Translations under genes and position numbers: made by a program | The notes under the pieces: generated by a model | Database searches by the model: none | What the model was told of the DNA's origin: nothing | Seen by the model: the letters and a program-made list of their open reading frames with translations, nothing else | In this document: positions 15,152 through 24,017 of the stretch, in pieces | Numbering within the stretch: the stretch's first letter is position 1 | Layout of the letters: each line of letters opens with the position of its first letter | NCBI GenBank assembly: GCA_902493895.1 | Contig: CABUQW010000016.1 | Span: forward strand, 1 to 41,120 | Length of the DNA stretch: 41,120 nucleotides | Origin: an uncultured Collinsella sp. | GTDB taxonomy: Bacteria; Actinomycetota; Coriobacteriia; Coriobacteriales; Coriobacteriaceae | Reading direction: 5' to 3'

Positions 15152-15298
15152 TCATGCGGCGCCAAGCCGCACTTCAAAGGGTTTGTCCCTTTGGTGAAGC
15201 GTTGACGGGAGAGGGCCCGTTTCCGGTGTAGGCCGGCGCTTCGCACTCCGCCATGTCAGAGGTGTCAAACCCCGCCCCTGATGTTGAAGGGAGCATCC

Positions 15299-16654
15299 AT
15301 GCTTCTGGTCGCTAACGGTTCCGTCTTTACTCGCAACGCTCAGACCCCGTTCATTCCAAACGGTGCGGTCGCCATTGACGGAGATACGATCGTCGAAGTA
15401 GGTCCCGAGTGCGAGCTCAAGGCCAAGTGCCCGGATGCCGAGTACGTCGACGCCCAGGGCAACCTCATCATGCCCGGACTTATCAACTGCCACACCCACA
15501 TCTACTCGGGTCTGGCCCGCGGCCTTGCCATTAAGGGCTGCAACCCCACCAACTTCCTGGAGAATCTTGAGCAGCAGTGGTGGAAGATCGATGACAACCT
15601 GACGCTCGACGGCACCAAGGCCAGCGCCTATGCCACGATTCTTGACTCCATCCGCGATGGCGTCACCACGATCTTCGATCACCATGCGAGCTTCTGCGAG
15701 ATCCCGGGAAGCCTCTTCACCATTAAGGACGCAGCTCAGGAGCTGGGCATGCGTTCGTGCCTGTGCTACGAGGTCTCTGATCGCCGCGGCCAGGAAAAAT
15801 GCGACCAGGCCATTGCCGAGAACGCCGAGTTTGCCCAGTGGGCCGCCAAGGAGCGTCACGATAACGATAACCACATGATCGCCGCCATGTTTGGCGGTCA
15901 CGCCACCTTTACGCTGTCGGACGAGACCATGGACAAGATGGCTGAGGCCAACAACGGCCTGACCGGCTTCCACATCCATGTGTGCGAGGGCATGAACGAC
16001 GTGTGGGATTCCCGCCTCAACCGCGGTGGCATCAGCCCCGTCGAGCGCCTGCTGCAGCACAACCTGCTGGGTCCCGACACCATGCTGGGCCACTGCATCC
16101 ACGTGACGCCTGCCGAGATGGATATCGTCAAGGAGTCCGGCACCTGGCTCGTCAACAACCCCGAATCCAATATGGGCAACGCCGTGGGCTGCGCCCCCGT
16201 GCTCGAATTCTTCCGCCGCGGCATTCCTGTGTGCATGGGTACCGACGCCTACACCCACGATATGCTCGAGAGCCTTAAGGTCTTCCTGATCATTCAGCGC
16301 CACAACGCCGCCATGCCCAACGTGGGCTGGTGCGAGGCCATGACCATGCTGTTCGAGAACAACGCCAAGATGGCGAGCAAGTACTTCGATCGCAAGCTCG
16401 GTGTGCTCGAGGCCGGCGCTGCCGCCGACGTCATCGTCATGGACTACAAGCCCTTTACGCCGCTGAGCGAGGAGAACATCGACGGCCACATGCTCTTTGG
16501 CATGATGGGCAAAAACTGCCGCACCACCATCATCAACGGCCGCGTCCTGTACAAGGATCGCGAGTTCGTTGGGATTGATGAGGACAAGATCAACGCGTGG
16601 ACCATGGCTGAGTCCAAGAAGCTCTGGAGCACGCTCAACGATCGCGCCTACTAA
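15299..16654 (+). CDS. ssnA: SsnA-type putative aminohydrolase
   Basis: It is a metal-dependent amidohydrolase-superfamily enzyme of the selenium-dependent hydroxylase cluster, presumed to deaminate or hydrolyse a purine-derived intermediate. The 451-aa product shows the metal ligands: HxH in CHTHIYSG (H65, H67), His225 in GFHIHVCEG, His265 in GHCIHV and Asp316 in GTDAYT. An in-frame ATG at 15281 lacks a ribosome binding site; ATG at 15299 follows AAGGGAG and is preferred. The 195-nt gap to the permease gene contains hairpins only. ygfK follows. Confidence 0.92.
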   Translation: MLLVANGSVFTRNAQTPFIPNGAVAIDGDTIVEVGPECELKAKCPDAEYVDAQGNLIMPGLINCHTHIYSGLARGLAIKGCNPTNFLENLEQQWWKIDDNLTLDGTKASAYATILDSIRDGVTTIFDHHASFCEIPGSLFTIKDAAQELGMRSCLCYEVSDRRGQEKCDQAIAENAEFAQWAAKERHDNDNHMIAAMFGGHATFTLSDETMDKMAEANNGLTGFHIHVCEGMNDVWDSRLNRGGISPVERLLQHNLLGPDTMLGHCIHVTPAEMDIVKESGTWLVNNPESNMGNAVGCAPVLEFFRRGIPVCMGTDAYTHDMLESLKVFLIIQRHNAAMPNVGWCEAMTMLFENNAKMASKYFDRKLGVLEAGAAADVIVMDYKPFTPLSEENIDGHMLFGMMGKNCRTTIINGRVLYKDREFVGIDEDKINAWTMAESKKLWSTLNDRAY

Positions 16655-16668
16655 TTACAAGTAGATTC

Positions 16669-16704
16669 ACGCGCGTCGGATGTTTCGCCGCATCCGACGC
16701 GCGT
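16669..16704 (+). other. Perfect 14-bp hairpin between ssnA and ygfK
   Basis: ACGCGCGTCGGATG (16669-16682) and its exact complement (16691-16704) flank an 8-nt loop. There is no T-run. It resembles in position the hairpin after the permease gene and may stabilise or process the polycistronic transcript. Confidence 0.6.
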
Positions 16705-16802
16705 ATAGGCGGCCTCCGCGGGGTCGCCGGCGCTGTGCTAGCGCTACACCGTATTTGCGCCCGCCGCGCGGTCTCGCCGGGCGTTACAGAGAGGAGCTCA
16801 TT

Positions 16803-19802
16803 ATGAGCGACATCATGAGGCCGATCCCGTTTTCGCAGCTGATGAACTGGATCATCGAGGAGCACAAGACTCAGGGCGCCGTCTTTGGCGTGCGCAAGAT
16901 GGTCACGACCAACCAGGAGGGTGCGCTTCCCATTTTTGACGAGCGCATCGAGACTCCGTTTGGCCCGGCCGCCGGTCCCAACACGCAGCTGGCCCAGAAC
17001 ATCGTGGCCTCTTATGTGGCTGGTTCCCGCTTCTTTGAGCTTAAGACCGTTCAGGTTATGGACGGCGAGGAGCTCTCCAAGTGCGTTAACAAGCCCTGCA
17101 TTGTGGCGCAGGACGAGTGCTACAACTGCGAGTGGTCGACCGAGCTCGAGGTTCCGCAGGCCTTTGCCGAGTACGTGAAGGCATGGTTCGCCTGCCACCT
17201 GATCGCTCGCGAGTACGGCCTGGGCAGCCCGGACGGCTTTGTCTTTAACATGTCGGTGGGCTATGACCTGGAGGGCATTAAGAGCCCCAAGGTCGATGCG
17301 TACATTGAGGGCATGAAGGACGCCAGCGGCTCCGAGGTTTGGAACGAGTGCCGCACGTGGGCGCTCGCTAACCTGGACAAGTTTGAGCATGTCGATGCTG
17401 CGTTTGTCGAGTCCATCCCGGCGCGCGTCTCCAACTCCATTACCGAGTCCACGCTGCACGGCTGCCCGCCCGCCGAGATCGAGCGCATCGCGACCTACCT
17501 CATCACCGAGAAGGGCCTCAACACCTACATCAAGTGCAACCCCACGCTGCTGGGCTATGAGTTTGCCCGCCAGCGCCTCAACGAGCTGGGCTTTGACTAC
17601 ATCGTCTTCGATGACACGCACTTCCGCGAGGACCTGCAGTGGGCCGATGCCGTGCCCATGTTCGAGCGCCTGATTGCCCTGTGCGCCGAGCGCGGTTTGG
17701 AGTTTGGCGTCAAGCTCACCAACACCTTCCCCGTCGATGTGACGAGGAACGAGCTGCCCTCCACCGAGATGTACATGTCGGGCCGTTCGCTGTTCTCGCT
17801 GACCATCGAGGCCGCCCGCCGCATTACCGAGCAGTTCGATGGCAAGCTGCGCATCAGCTACTCCGGCGGTGCTACGGTCTACAACATCCGCGCCCTGTAC
17901 GATGCCGGCATTTGGCCCGTCACCCTGGCGACCGACGTGCTCAAGCCTGGTGGCTACGAGCGCTTTAGCCAGATGGCCGGCGAGTTTACCGATCTGGACG
18001 GCAAGCCGTTTGAGGGTGTCTCTCTCGACGCCGTGACCGCGATCCAGGTCGATTCGCTTACCAACCCGCTCTATAAGAAGCCGCTGCGCCCGCTGCCCGA
18101 TCGCAAGGTCGCCGGTAAGAGCCCGCTTTCCGACTGCTTTACCACGCCGTGCCGCACGAGCTGCCCCATCCAGCAGGATATTCCCGCCTACCTGGCGGCT
18201 GTTGACGAGGGCCGCTACGAGGACGCGCTCAACATTATCATCGAGCGCAACGCCCTGCCGTTCATTACCGGCACCATCTGTCCGCATCCCTGCGGCCGTG
18301 CCTGCGAGCGTGCGTTCTACGAGCCCGAGGGCGCCCAGATTCGCGCCAGCAAGCTCAAGGCCGCCCGCGAGGCCATGACCGCCGTGCTGCCCAAGCTGCG
18401 CGCCCAGGCCATCGCAAACGACGGCGAGCGCAACGTTGCCGTTATCGGCGGCGGCCCGGCCGGCCTGGCGACGGCGTTCTTCCTGACGCGTGCCGGCGTG
18501 CCCGTCACCATCTTCGAGGCCCGCGACTCTCTCGGCGGCGTGGTCCGTCACGTGATCCCCGAGTTCCGTATCGCCAGCGACGATATCTCCCACGATGCCG
18601 AGCTCTGCCTGGCCTTTGGCGCCAAGGTGCAGCTCAACGCTCGCGTTGATTCCATCGACGAACTCAAGGCTCAAGGCTTTACTGACGTGGTCGTGGCCAC
18701 CGGTGCCTGGATGCCCGGCTCTGCGGGCTTGGGCGAGGGTGCCGAGCTCGATGTGCTGGAGTTCCTCGAGGCCGCCAAGAAGGGCGAGAAACTCGAACTG
18801 GGCGAGGACGTCGTGGTCATTGGCGCCGGCAACACCGCCATGGACGCGGCCCGCGTGGCCAAGCGCCTGGCCGGCGTGAAGAACGTGCGCCTGGTGTATC
18901 GCCGCACCAAGAAGCAGATGCCCGCCGACGAGGAAGAGCTCGATCTTGCTCTTGCCGACGGCGTTGAGTTCTGCGAGCTGCTGGCGCCCAAGGCGCTCAA
19001 CGGCTCCGTGCTGACCTGCGACGTTATGGAGCTCGGCGAGCCGGATGCAAGCGGCCGTCGCAGTCCCGTCGCCACGGGCGAGACCGTCGAGCTTTCCGCC
19101 ACCACGGTGATCTGCGCCGTGGGCGAGGGCATCGATGCCAGCCTTTACGATGCCGCGGGCGTCGAGCACGACCGTCGCGGCCGTCTTGCCGCCACCTCCA
19201 CCGGCGTTGAGGGCGTCTGGGCTGCGGGCGACTGCCGTCGCGGTCCTGCCACCGTGGTCGAGGCTATCGCCGACGCCGCGGAGGTCGCCCGTGCCATCGC
19301 CGGCGTGGACTTTAACAAGTACGCCGACTGCAACGAGCAGGCCGGCCGCGAGGACACCTGCTACGAGCGCAAGGGGTCGCTGTGCCGCGACAAGCGCAAC
19401 TGCACCAAGACCCGCTGCCTGGGCTGCGGCTCGGTGTGCGAGGTCTGCTGCGACGTGTGCCCCAACCGCGCCAACGTGGCAATTAAGGTGCCGGGCCTGG
19501 CCAAGCATCAGGTCGTCCATGTCGACGGCATGTGCAACGAGTGCGGTAACTGCGCCGTGTTCTGCCCCTACCAGGAGGGTCGTCCCTACAAGGACAAGCT
19601 CACCCTGTTCTGGAGCGAGCAGGACATGGAGAACTCCGAGAACGAGGGCTTCCTGGCCGTGGACGAGGACCACTTTAAGGTCCGCGTCGCCGGCACGGTC
19701 CGCACCGTCTCGGTCGATGCCGTCAACACCGGTCTTCCCGAGGCCGTCCGCCTGACCATCAGGGCCGTGCGCGACAACTATTCGTACCTTCTTAAGAAAT
19801 AG
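16803..19802 (+). CDS. ygfK: YgfK-type FAD/Fe-S oxidoreductase (putative selenate reductase subunit)
   Basis: It is a flavin and iron-sulfur electron-transfer protein of the selenium-dependent hydroxylase cluster. The 999-aa product has an N-terminal barrel-like domain (about 1-440) and a GltD-like Cys cluster (CRTSCP from Cys450; CPHPCGRAC at about 494). FAD binding is at about 547 (VIGGGPAGLA), NAD(P)H binding at about 670 (VVVIGAGNTAMDAARVA). Two C-terminal Cys clusters follow, from Cys872 (CLGCGSVCEVCCDVCP) and Cys911 (CNECGNCAVFCP). ATG at 16803 follows GAGAGGAG. Because xdh here lacks an FAD subunit, YgfK may be the NAD(P)-linked partner (inference). Confidence 0.92.
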   Translation: MSDIMRPIPFSQLMNWIIEEHKTQGAVFGVRKMVTTNQEGALPIFDERIETPFGPAAGPNTQLAQNIVASYVAGSRFFELKTVQVMDGEELSKCVNKPCIVAQDECYNCEWSTELEVPQAFAEYVKAWFACHLIAREYGLGSPDGFVFNMSVGYDLEGIKSPKVDAYIEGMKDASGSEVWNECRTWALANLDKFEHVDAAFVESIPARVSNSITESTLHGCPPAEIERIATYLITEKGLNTYIKCNPTLLGYEFARQRLNELGFDYIVFDDTHFREDLQWADAVPMFERLIALCAERGLEFGVKLTNTFPVDVTRNELPSTEMYMSGRSLFSLTIEAARRITEQFDGKLRISYSGGATVYNIRALYDAGIWPVTLATDVLKPGGYERFSQMAGEFTDLDGKPFEGVSLDAVTAIQVDSLTNPLYKKPLRPLPDRKVAGKSPLSDCFTTPCRTSCPIQQDIPAYLAAVDEGRYEDALNIIIERNALPFITGTICPHPCGRACERAFYEPEGAQIRASKLKAAREAMTAVLPKLRAQAIANDGERNVAVIGGGPAGLATAFFLTRAGVPVTIFEARDSLGGVVRHVIPEFRIASDDISHDAELCLAFGAKVQLNARVDSIDELKAQGFTDVVVATGAWMPGSAGLGEGAELDVLEFLEAAKKGEKLELGEDVVVIGAGNTAMDAARVAKRLAGVKNVRLVYRRTKKQMPADEEELDLALADGVEFCELLAPKALNGSVLTCDVMELGEPDASGRRSPVATGETVELSATTVICAVGEGIDASLYDAAGVEHDRRGRLAATSTGVEGVWAAGDCRRGPATVVEAIADAAEVARAIAGVDFNKYADCNEQAGREDTCYERKGSLCRDKRNCTKTRCLGCGSVCEVCCDVCPNRANVAIKVPGLAKHQVVHVDGMCNECGNCAVFCPYQEGRPYKDKLTLFWSEQDMENSENEGFLAVDEDHFKVRVAGTVRTVSVDAVNTGLPEAVRLTIRAVRDNYSYLLKK

Positions 19803-19813
19803 GCGAGTCTCTT

Positions 19814-20293
19814 ATGGCCAAATCCATTCAACATAACGTGGCCTACGTTGCCTGCGGAAGTGGTTGCGCTTCCGCAGGCGGCGACGCCCGCTGCAGCGAA
19901 GGCTGCATTGGCTGTGGCGCCTGCGTCACGGCCTGCCCCCACGGCGCCATTGCGCTGGTCGATGGCATCGCCCGCGTGGATCGCTCCAAGTGCACGGGCT
20001 GTGGCCTGTGCGGTATGGCGTGCCCGCAGCGCGTGATTGCCTTCGTTCCCGGCTACCAGAACATTCTGGTGCGCTGCAACAACACAGATAAGGGCGCCAT
20101 CGCTCGCAAGATCTGCGACACGAGCTGCATCGGTTGCGGCATGTGCGCTAAAAAGTGCCCTGCCGGCGCTATCCGCATCGAGGACAACTGCGCCCATATC
20201 GACGGCGTGGACTGCCTGTCGTGCGGCATGTGCGCCGTCGTCTGCCCGCATGGCGCCATCCACGACCGCACCGGCATCGCCGCCGGCGTGTAG
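19814..20293 (+). CDS. Four-cluster polyferredoxin
   Basis: It is a small electron carrier. The 159-aa product has four CxxCxxCxxxCP motifs: C31-C41, C60-C70, C105-C115 and C134-C144. Extra Cys residues at 14, 18, 27, 88, 101 and 126 could bind more clusters. The repeats resemble the ferredoxin part of RnfB, but there is no membrane anchor. It lies 11 bp after ygfK and 12 bp before xdh, so it is in the ideal place to carry electrons between the Mo hydroxylase and YgfK. This role is inferred from order, not shown. Confidence 0.85.
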   Translation: MAKSIQHNVAYVACGSGCASAGGDARCSEGCIGCGACVTACPHGAIALVDGIARVDRSKCTGCGLCGMACPQRVIAFVPGYQNILVRCNNTDKGAIARKICDTSCIGCGMCAKKCPAGAIRIEDNCAHIDGVDCLSCGMCAVVCPHGAIHDRTGIAAGV

Positions 20294-20305
20294 AAGGGAA
20301 TCACC

Positions 20306-23083
20306 ATGGCACAGGAATTCACTTTTACCGTTAACGGCGTCGAGCGCACGACGACGGAGAATAAACCGCTGCTGCGCTACCTGCGCGACGACCTGCATAT
20401 CCATTCCGCCAAGGACGGCTGCTCCGAAGGTGCTTGCGGTACCTGCACCATCCATGTGGACGGTGCGGCCGTCAAGGCGTGCGTGCTGACCACTGCTCTT
20501 GCTGCCGGTCGCAACATCGTAACCGTCGAGGGCCTGCCCGAGGACGTGCGCGAGGCCTTTGTGTACGCCTTTGGCGCCGTGGGCGCCGTGCAGTGCGGTT
20601 TTTGCATTCCCGGCATGGTCATGGCGGGCGCAGCGCTCATCGCCGAGGACCCCGAGCCCACCGAGGAGCAGATTAAGTACGCCATTCGCGGTAACGTCTG
20701 CCGCTGCACCGGCTACAAAAAGATTATCGAGGGCATCTCGCTGGCCGCTGCGGTGCTCCGCGGCGAAAAGCAGATCGATGAGGACCTGGAGCGCGGCGAT
20801 GACTACGGCGTGGGCAAGCGCGCCTTCCGTATCGACGTGCGCAAGAAGGTGCTCGGCGAGGGCAAGTATCCCGACGACATCGACGAGCTCGATCAGCCGG
20901 GCCTGACCTATGCCAGCGCCGTGCGCTCCAAGTATCCGCGCGCCCGCGTGCTCTCCATCGACACCTCCAAGGCCGAGGCCCTGCCCGGTGTGGTGGGCAT
21001 CCTGCGCGCCGAGGACGTGCCGGTCAACCAGGTCGGCCACCTTATCCAGGACTGGGACGTCATGATCGCCCAGGGCGATATCACCCGCTGCGTGGGTGAC
21101 GCCATCGTGCTGGTGGTTGCCGAGGACGAGGCGACGCTCGAGAAGGCCAAGAAGCTCGTAAAGATTGACTACGAGCCGCTGGAGCCCGTGCGCAACATTG
21201 TCGAGGCCAAGGCTGCCGACGCCCCGCGCCTGCACGACAGCTTCTTTGCCTTTGGCAACACGGTGGAGCTCAAGGACAACGTGTGCCAGAGCCGTCACGT
21301 GACGCGCGGCGACGCCGCCAAGGCGCTGGCAGAAAGCGCGTTTACCGTGACGCAGCGCTTTACCACGCCCTTTACCGAGCATGCCTTCTTGGAGCCCGAG
21401 TGCGCCGTCGCCTTCCCGTACAAGAACGGCGTCAAGGTGCAGTCGACCGACCAGGGTGCCTACGACACGCGCAAAGAGTGTGCCCACATGTTTGGCTGGG
21501 ACAACGAGCCCGAGCGCGTGGTCGTCGAGACCATGCTTGTGGGCGGCGGCTTTGGCGGCAAGGAGGACGTGTCCATCCAGCACCTGGCCGCGCTCGCCGC
21601 ATATAAGTTCCAGCGTCCCGTGAAGTGCAAACTCACGCGCGCCGAGTCGCTCGCGTTCCATCCCAAGCGCCACGCCATGGACGGCACCTTTACGCTGGGC
21701 TGCGACGCCGAGGGCAACTTTACCGGTCTGGACTGCGAGATCAACTTTGACACCGGCGCCTACGCGTCGCTGTGCGGCCCGGTGCTCGAGCGTGCCTGCA
21801 CGCATGCCGTCGGCCCCTACAAGTACCAGAACACCGACATTCGCGGCTTTGGCTACTACACCAACAACCCGCCCGCCGGCGCGTACCGCGGCTTTGGCGT
21901 TTGCCAGTCCGAGTTTGCGCTCGAGAGCCTGATCGACCTGCTGGCAGAGAAGGTCGGCCTGGATCCGTGGGAGATTCGTTACCGAAACGCTATCGAGCCG
22001 GGCGAGGTTTTGCCCAACGGCCAAATTGCCGATTGCTCCACGGCGCTGAAGGAGACGCTGCTCGAGGTCAAGGATGCCTACTATGCGCATCCCGGACACG
22101 CCGGCATTGCCTGCGCCATGAAGAACGCCGGCGTGGGCGTGGGCCTGCCCGATGCCGGCCGCTGCAAGATTCGCATCGAGGACGGCGTGGCCGTGGTCTA
22201 TGCCGCCACGTCCGACATCGGCCAGGGCTGCAACACCGTCTTTTTGCAGGACGTTGCCGAGGCATGCGGTCTGCCGCTTCGCTGCATTGCCAACGGCGAG
22301 TGCTCCACCGAGAACGCTCCCGACTCCGGCACCACGTCTGGCTCGCGTCAGACGGTCGTGACCGGCGAGGCCGTGCGCGGTGCCGCCTTCCTGCTGCGCG
22401 ATGCCATGGTCGGCATCGAGGCCGGCAAGCCTGCGCCTGCCGCCCCGGTGAGCGCCCATGGTGACGGCGTCAAGATTGAGTACGACGACGGTCGCGCCTA
22501 TCAGCTGCGCACGCAGGAGCTCGTCGCCGGCCAGGGTATGCATCCTCAGGATCCCGCGGCCGCCATCAAGGCGCTCGAGGGATGCGAGTTTGGCTACGTG
22601 TACCTGGAGCCGACCGACAAGCTGGGCGCTGACGTTCCCAACCCCAAGAGCCACATCTGCTACGGCTTTGCCACGCATGTGGTCATTTTGGATGATGACG
22701 GCCGCGTGAGCGAGGTCTATGCCGCGCACGATTCCGGCAAGGTGGTCAACCCCATCTCCATCCAGGGTCAGATTGAAGGCGGCGTGCTCATGGGTATGGG
22801 CTATGCGCTTACCGAGGACTGGCCGCTCAAGGACTGCGTACCCCAGGCAAGGTACGGTACGCTCGGGTTGTTCCGTGCGCCCGAGATTCCGGATATTCAC
22901 GCCATTTACGTGGAGAAGGACGAGCTGCTGCCTGTGGCGTACGGCGGCAAGGGCATCGGCGAGATCGCAACGATCCCCACGGCGCCCGCCGTACAGAACG
23001 CCTACCGCACGTTTGACGGCAAGCTGCGTCCAAATCTGCCCATGGTGGATACGCCCTACAGCCGCGTCCGCAACCGCGGGTAG
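20306..23083 (+). CDS. xdh: Selenium-type molybdenum hydroxylase (xanthine dehydrogenase), fused 2Fe-2S and Mo domains
   Basis: It hydroxylates purines such as xanthine or hypoxanthine at a molybdopterin centre. The 925-aa product begins with two 2Fe-2S domains: C39-C44-C47-C59, then C97, C100, C132 and C134 (QCGFC, GNVCRCTGY). The Mo domain shows GGGFGGKED (413-421), AYRGFG and GKGIGE with the likely catalytic Glu886. There is no FAD domain, and none is encoded next to it. No in-frame UGA occurs, as expected for a labile selenium ligand rather than selenocysteine. The neighbours yqeB, yqeC and mocA mark the selenium-dependent class. It resembles E. coli XdhD. Confidence 0.92.
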   Translation: MAQEFTFTVNGVERTTTENKPLLRYLRDDLHIHSAKDGCSEGACGTCTIHVDGAAVKACVLTTALAAGRNIVTVEGLPEDVREAFVYAFGAVGAVQCGFCIPGMVMAGAALIAEDPEPTEEQIKYAIRGNVCRCTGYKKIIEGISLAAAVLRGEKQIDEDLERGDDYGVGKRAFRIDVRKKVLGEGKYPDDIDELDQPGLTYASAVRSKYPRARVLSIDTSKAEALPGVVGILRAEDVPVNQVGHLIQDWDVMIAQGDITRCVGDAIVLVVAEDEATLEKAKKLVKIDYEPLEPVRNIVEAKAADAPRLHDSFFAFGNTVELKDNVCQSRHVTRGDAAKALAESAFTVTQRFTTPFTEHAFLEPECAVAFPYKNGVKVQSTDQGAYDTRKECAHMFGWDNEPERVVVETMLVGGGFGGKEDVSIQHLAALAAYKFQRPVKCKLTRAESLAFHPKRHAMDGTFTLGCDAEGNFTGLDCEINFDTGAYASLCGPVLERACTHAVGPYKYQNTDIRGFGYYTNNPPAGAYRGFGVCQSEFALESLIDLLAEKVGLDPWEIRYRNAIEPGEVLPNGQIADCSTALKETLLEVKDAYYAHPGHAGIACAMKNAGVGVGLPDAGRCKIRIEDGVAVVYAATSDIGQGCNTVFLQDVAEACGLPLRCIANGECSTENAPDSGTTSGSRQTVVTGEAVRGAAFLLRDAMVGIEAGKPAPAAPVSAHGDGVKIEYDDGRAYQLRTQELVAGQGMHPQDPAAAIKALEGCEFGYVYLEPTDKLGADVPNPKSHICYGFATHVVILDDDGRVSEVYAAHDSGKVVNPISIQGQIEGGVLMGMGYALTEDWPLKDCVPQARYGTLGLFRAPEIPDIHAIYVEKDELLPVAYGGKGIGEIATIPTAPAVQNAYRTFDGKLRPNLPMVDTPYSRVRNRG

Positions 23084-23152
23084 GGTAGGGCGCGGACAGC
23101 CATTGCTGACGAGCTGTTCGCGCTCAACATCAACTGCATATGCTGCGCCTTT

Positions 23153-23186
23153 GGCCCCGGCTCCATCGCGAGCCGGGGCCTTTTGT
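23153..23186 (+). terminator. Strong terminator after xdh
   Basis: GGCCCCGGCT (23153-23162) pairs perfectly with AGCCGGGGCC (23171-23180), followed by TTTTGTTT. It ends the permease-ssnA-ygfK-ferredoxin-xdh transcript. Confidence 0.9.
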
Positions 23187-23205
23187 TTGGAGCGCCTCCG
23201 CATAC

Positions 23206-23343
23206 GGAAACTGCGTCCCGGATTTGGCGCTCAGAATGGGATGCGTTTTCCCTTTGGAGCCCTCGGCGGAAACTACGTCCCGGAATCCAGTCCCGGAGTG
23301 GGACGCAGTTTCCGGATCGGCCCTCAACCGGAAACTGCGTCCC
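23206..23343. repeat. Array of five 14-nt repeats in alternating orientation, about 31-bp period
   Basis: GGAAACTGCGTCCC or its complement starts at 23206, 23238, 23268, 23300 and 23330 (steps 32, 30, 32, 30), alternating strictly in orientation. Spacers inside forward-reverse pairs are 18 nt and share a pattern (ggaatttcgcttcagagt-like), as does the 18 nt after the last copy. Spacers between pairs are 16 nt. The array lies between the xdh terminator and the AbiEi gene. It is a tandem of hairpins of a type different from the array at 8434-8649 but of the same plan. Confidence 0.85.
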
Positions 23344-23453
23344 AGAATTTCGCTTCAGAGTGTGCTGTCGGCGCGGACTTCGAATTCAGAGAGGGTGATT
23401 GCAATGCTATACGAATTTAAATAGATCTCTAATGCTTGATTAAGACCATGTCT

Positions 23454-23491
23454 ATGTCAAAAAACATACAAAAGTGTTAGTCTTTTGACAT
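23454..23491 (+). promoter_or_regulatory. Inverted repeat overlapping the AbiEi start, likely autoregulatory operator
   Basis: ATGTCAAAA (23454-23462) and TTTTGACAT (23483-23491) are perfect inverted repeats 20 nt apart; the second includes the start codon. AbiEi antitoxins are known to repress their own promoter by binding inverted repeats, which fits. There is no ordinary Shine-Dalgarno sequence before the ATG. Confidence 0.55.
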
Positions 23492-24017
23492 GAAACACTT
23501 TGATGAAATATTCGAACTGGCGGCAGATGGCTACGGCATCGTGACTGCTGCGCAGGCACGCGAGATTGGCGTAACCACTGGAGAACTGAGCCGATGGTGT
23601 GCCACTGGGAAATTGATGCGCCGAGGACATGGGGTGTACAAGCTCACCCAATGGGTTCCGACGCCCCGTGACGTCTTTGCGGAGGCAGTGGCTCTTGTTG
23701 GTGACGAGGGTTTCCTGTGGGGCGAATCAGTGCTGTCTATGCACGCACTTGCACTTGTTGATCCTCGTGCCGTGACCGTGGCAACACCAAAGCGTATTCG
23801 CCGCAAACTGCCAGCTTGGGTAAAAACAGTGCCCGCTCCAGAGAATGCGAAAACGACGTTCTATGAAGGAATCCCTTCTCAATGCGTTGCCGATGCGATT
23901 GAGGCTTGTAAGGGGTCCGTTATGACCGAACGCCTCATCGAGGCAACCAAGCACGCTCAAGCCGAGGGTCTTATTACCTCCAATGAGCATGAGAGACTGA
24001 TGAAGGAGCTGTCGTGA
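23490..24017 (+). CDS. AbiEi-family type IV antitoxin / transcriptional regulator
   Basis: It is the antitoxin and autorepressor of AbiE abortive-infection systems. The 175-aa product has the N-terminal winged-helix domain (ITAAQAREIG-like VTAAQAREIGVTTGELSRW, then GHGVYKL) followed by the AbiEi C-terminal domain (about 60-170). Its last four bases overlap the toxin start (GTGA). Codon and base use is less GC-rich than in the neighbouring catabolic genes, which hints at transfer. The partner toxin gene is broken, so this may now be an orphan regulator. Confidence 0.85.
   Translation: MKHFDEIFELAADGYGIVTAAQAREIGVTTGELSRWCATGKLMRRGHGVYKLTQWVPTPRDVFAEAVALVGDEGFLWGESVLSMHALALVDPRAVTVATPKRIRRKLPAWVKTVPAPENAKTTFYEGIPSQCVADAIEACKGSVMTERLIEATKHAQAEGLITSNEHERLMKELS

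Noticed and set aside
16635..19673. A 1012-aa open frame on the minus strand across ygfK
   Set aside because: It is antisense to a gene with clear domains; the sequence is compositionally odd (His/Gly/Leu/Val rich) and arises from strong third-position GC bias.
20306..23083. Selenocysteine-containing enzyme
   Set aside because: No in-frame UGA occurs in xdh; the selenium-dependent hydroxylase class uses a labile, post-translationally inserted selenium.
19778..23203. A 1141-aa minus-strand open frame across the ferredoxin and xdh genes
   Set aside because: Mirror frame of real genes with no recognisable domain or ribosome binding site.
23344..23489. tRNA gene or attachment site near the AbiE block
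   Set aside because: No cloverleaf or integrase was found; the short TTCGAA-like words here and at 8585-8592 are isolated.
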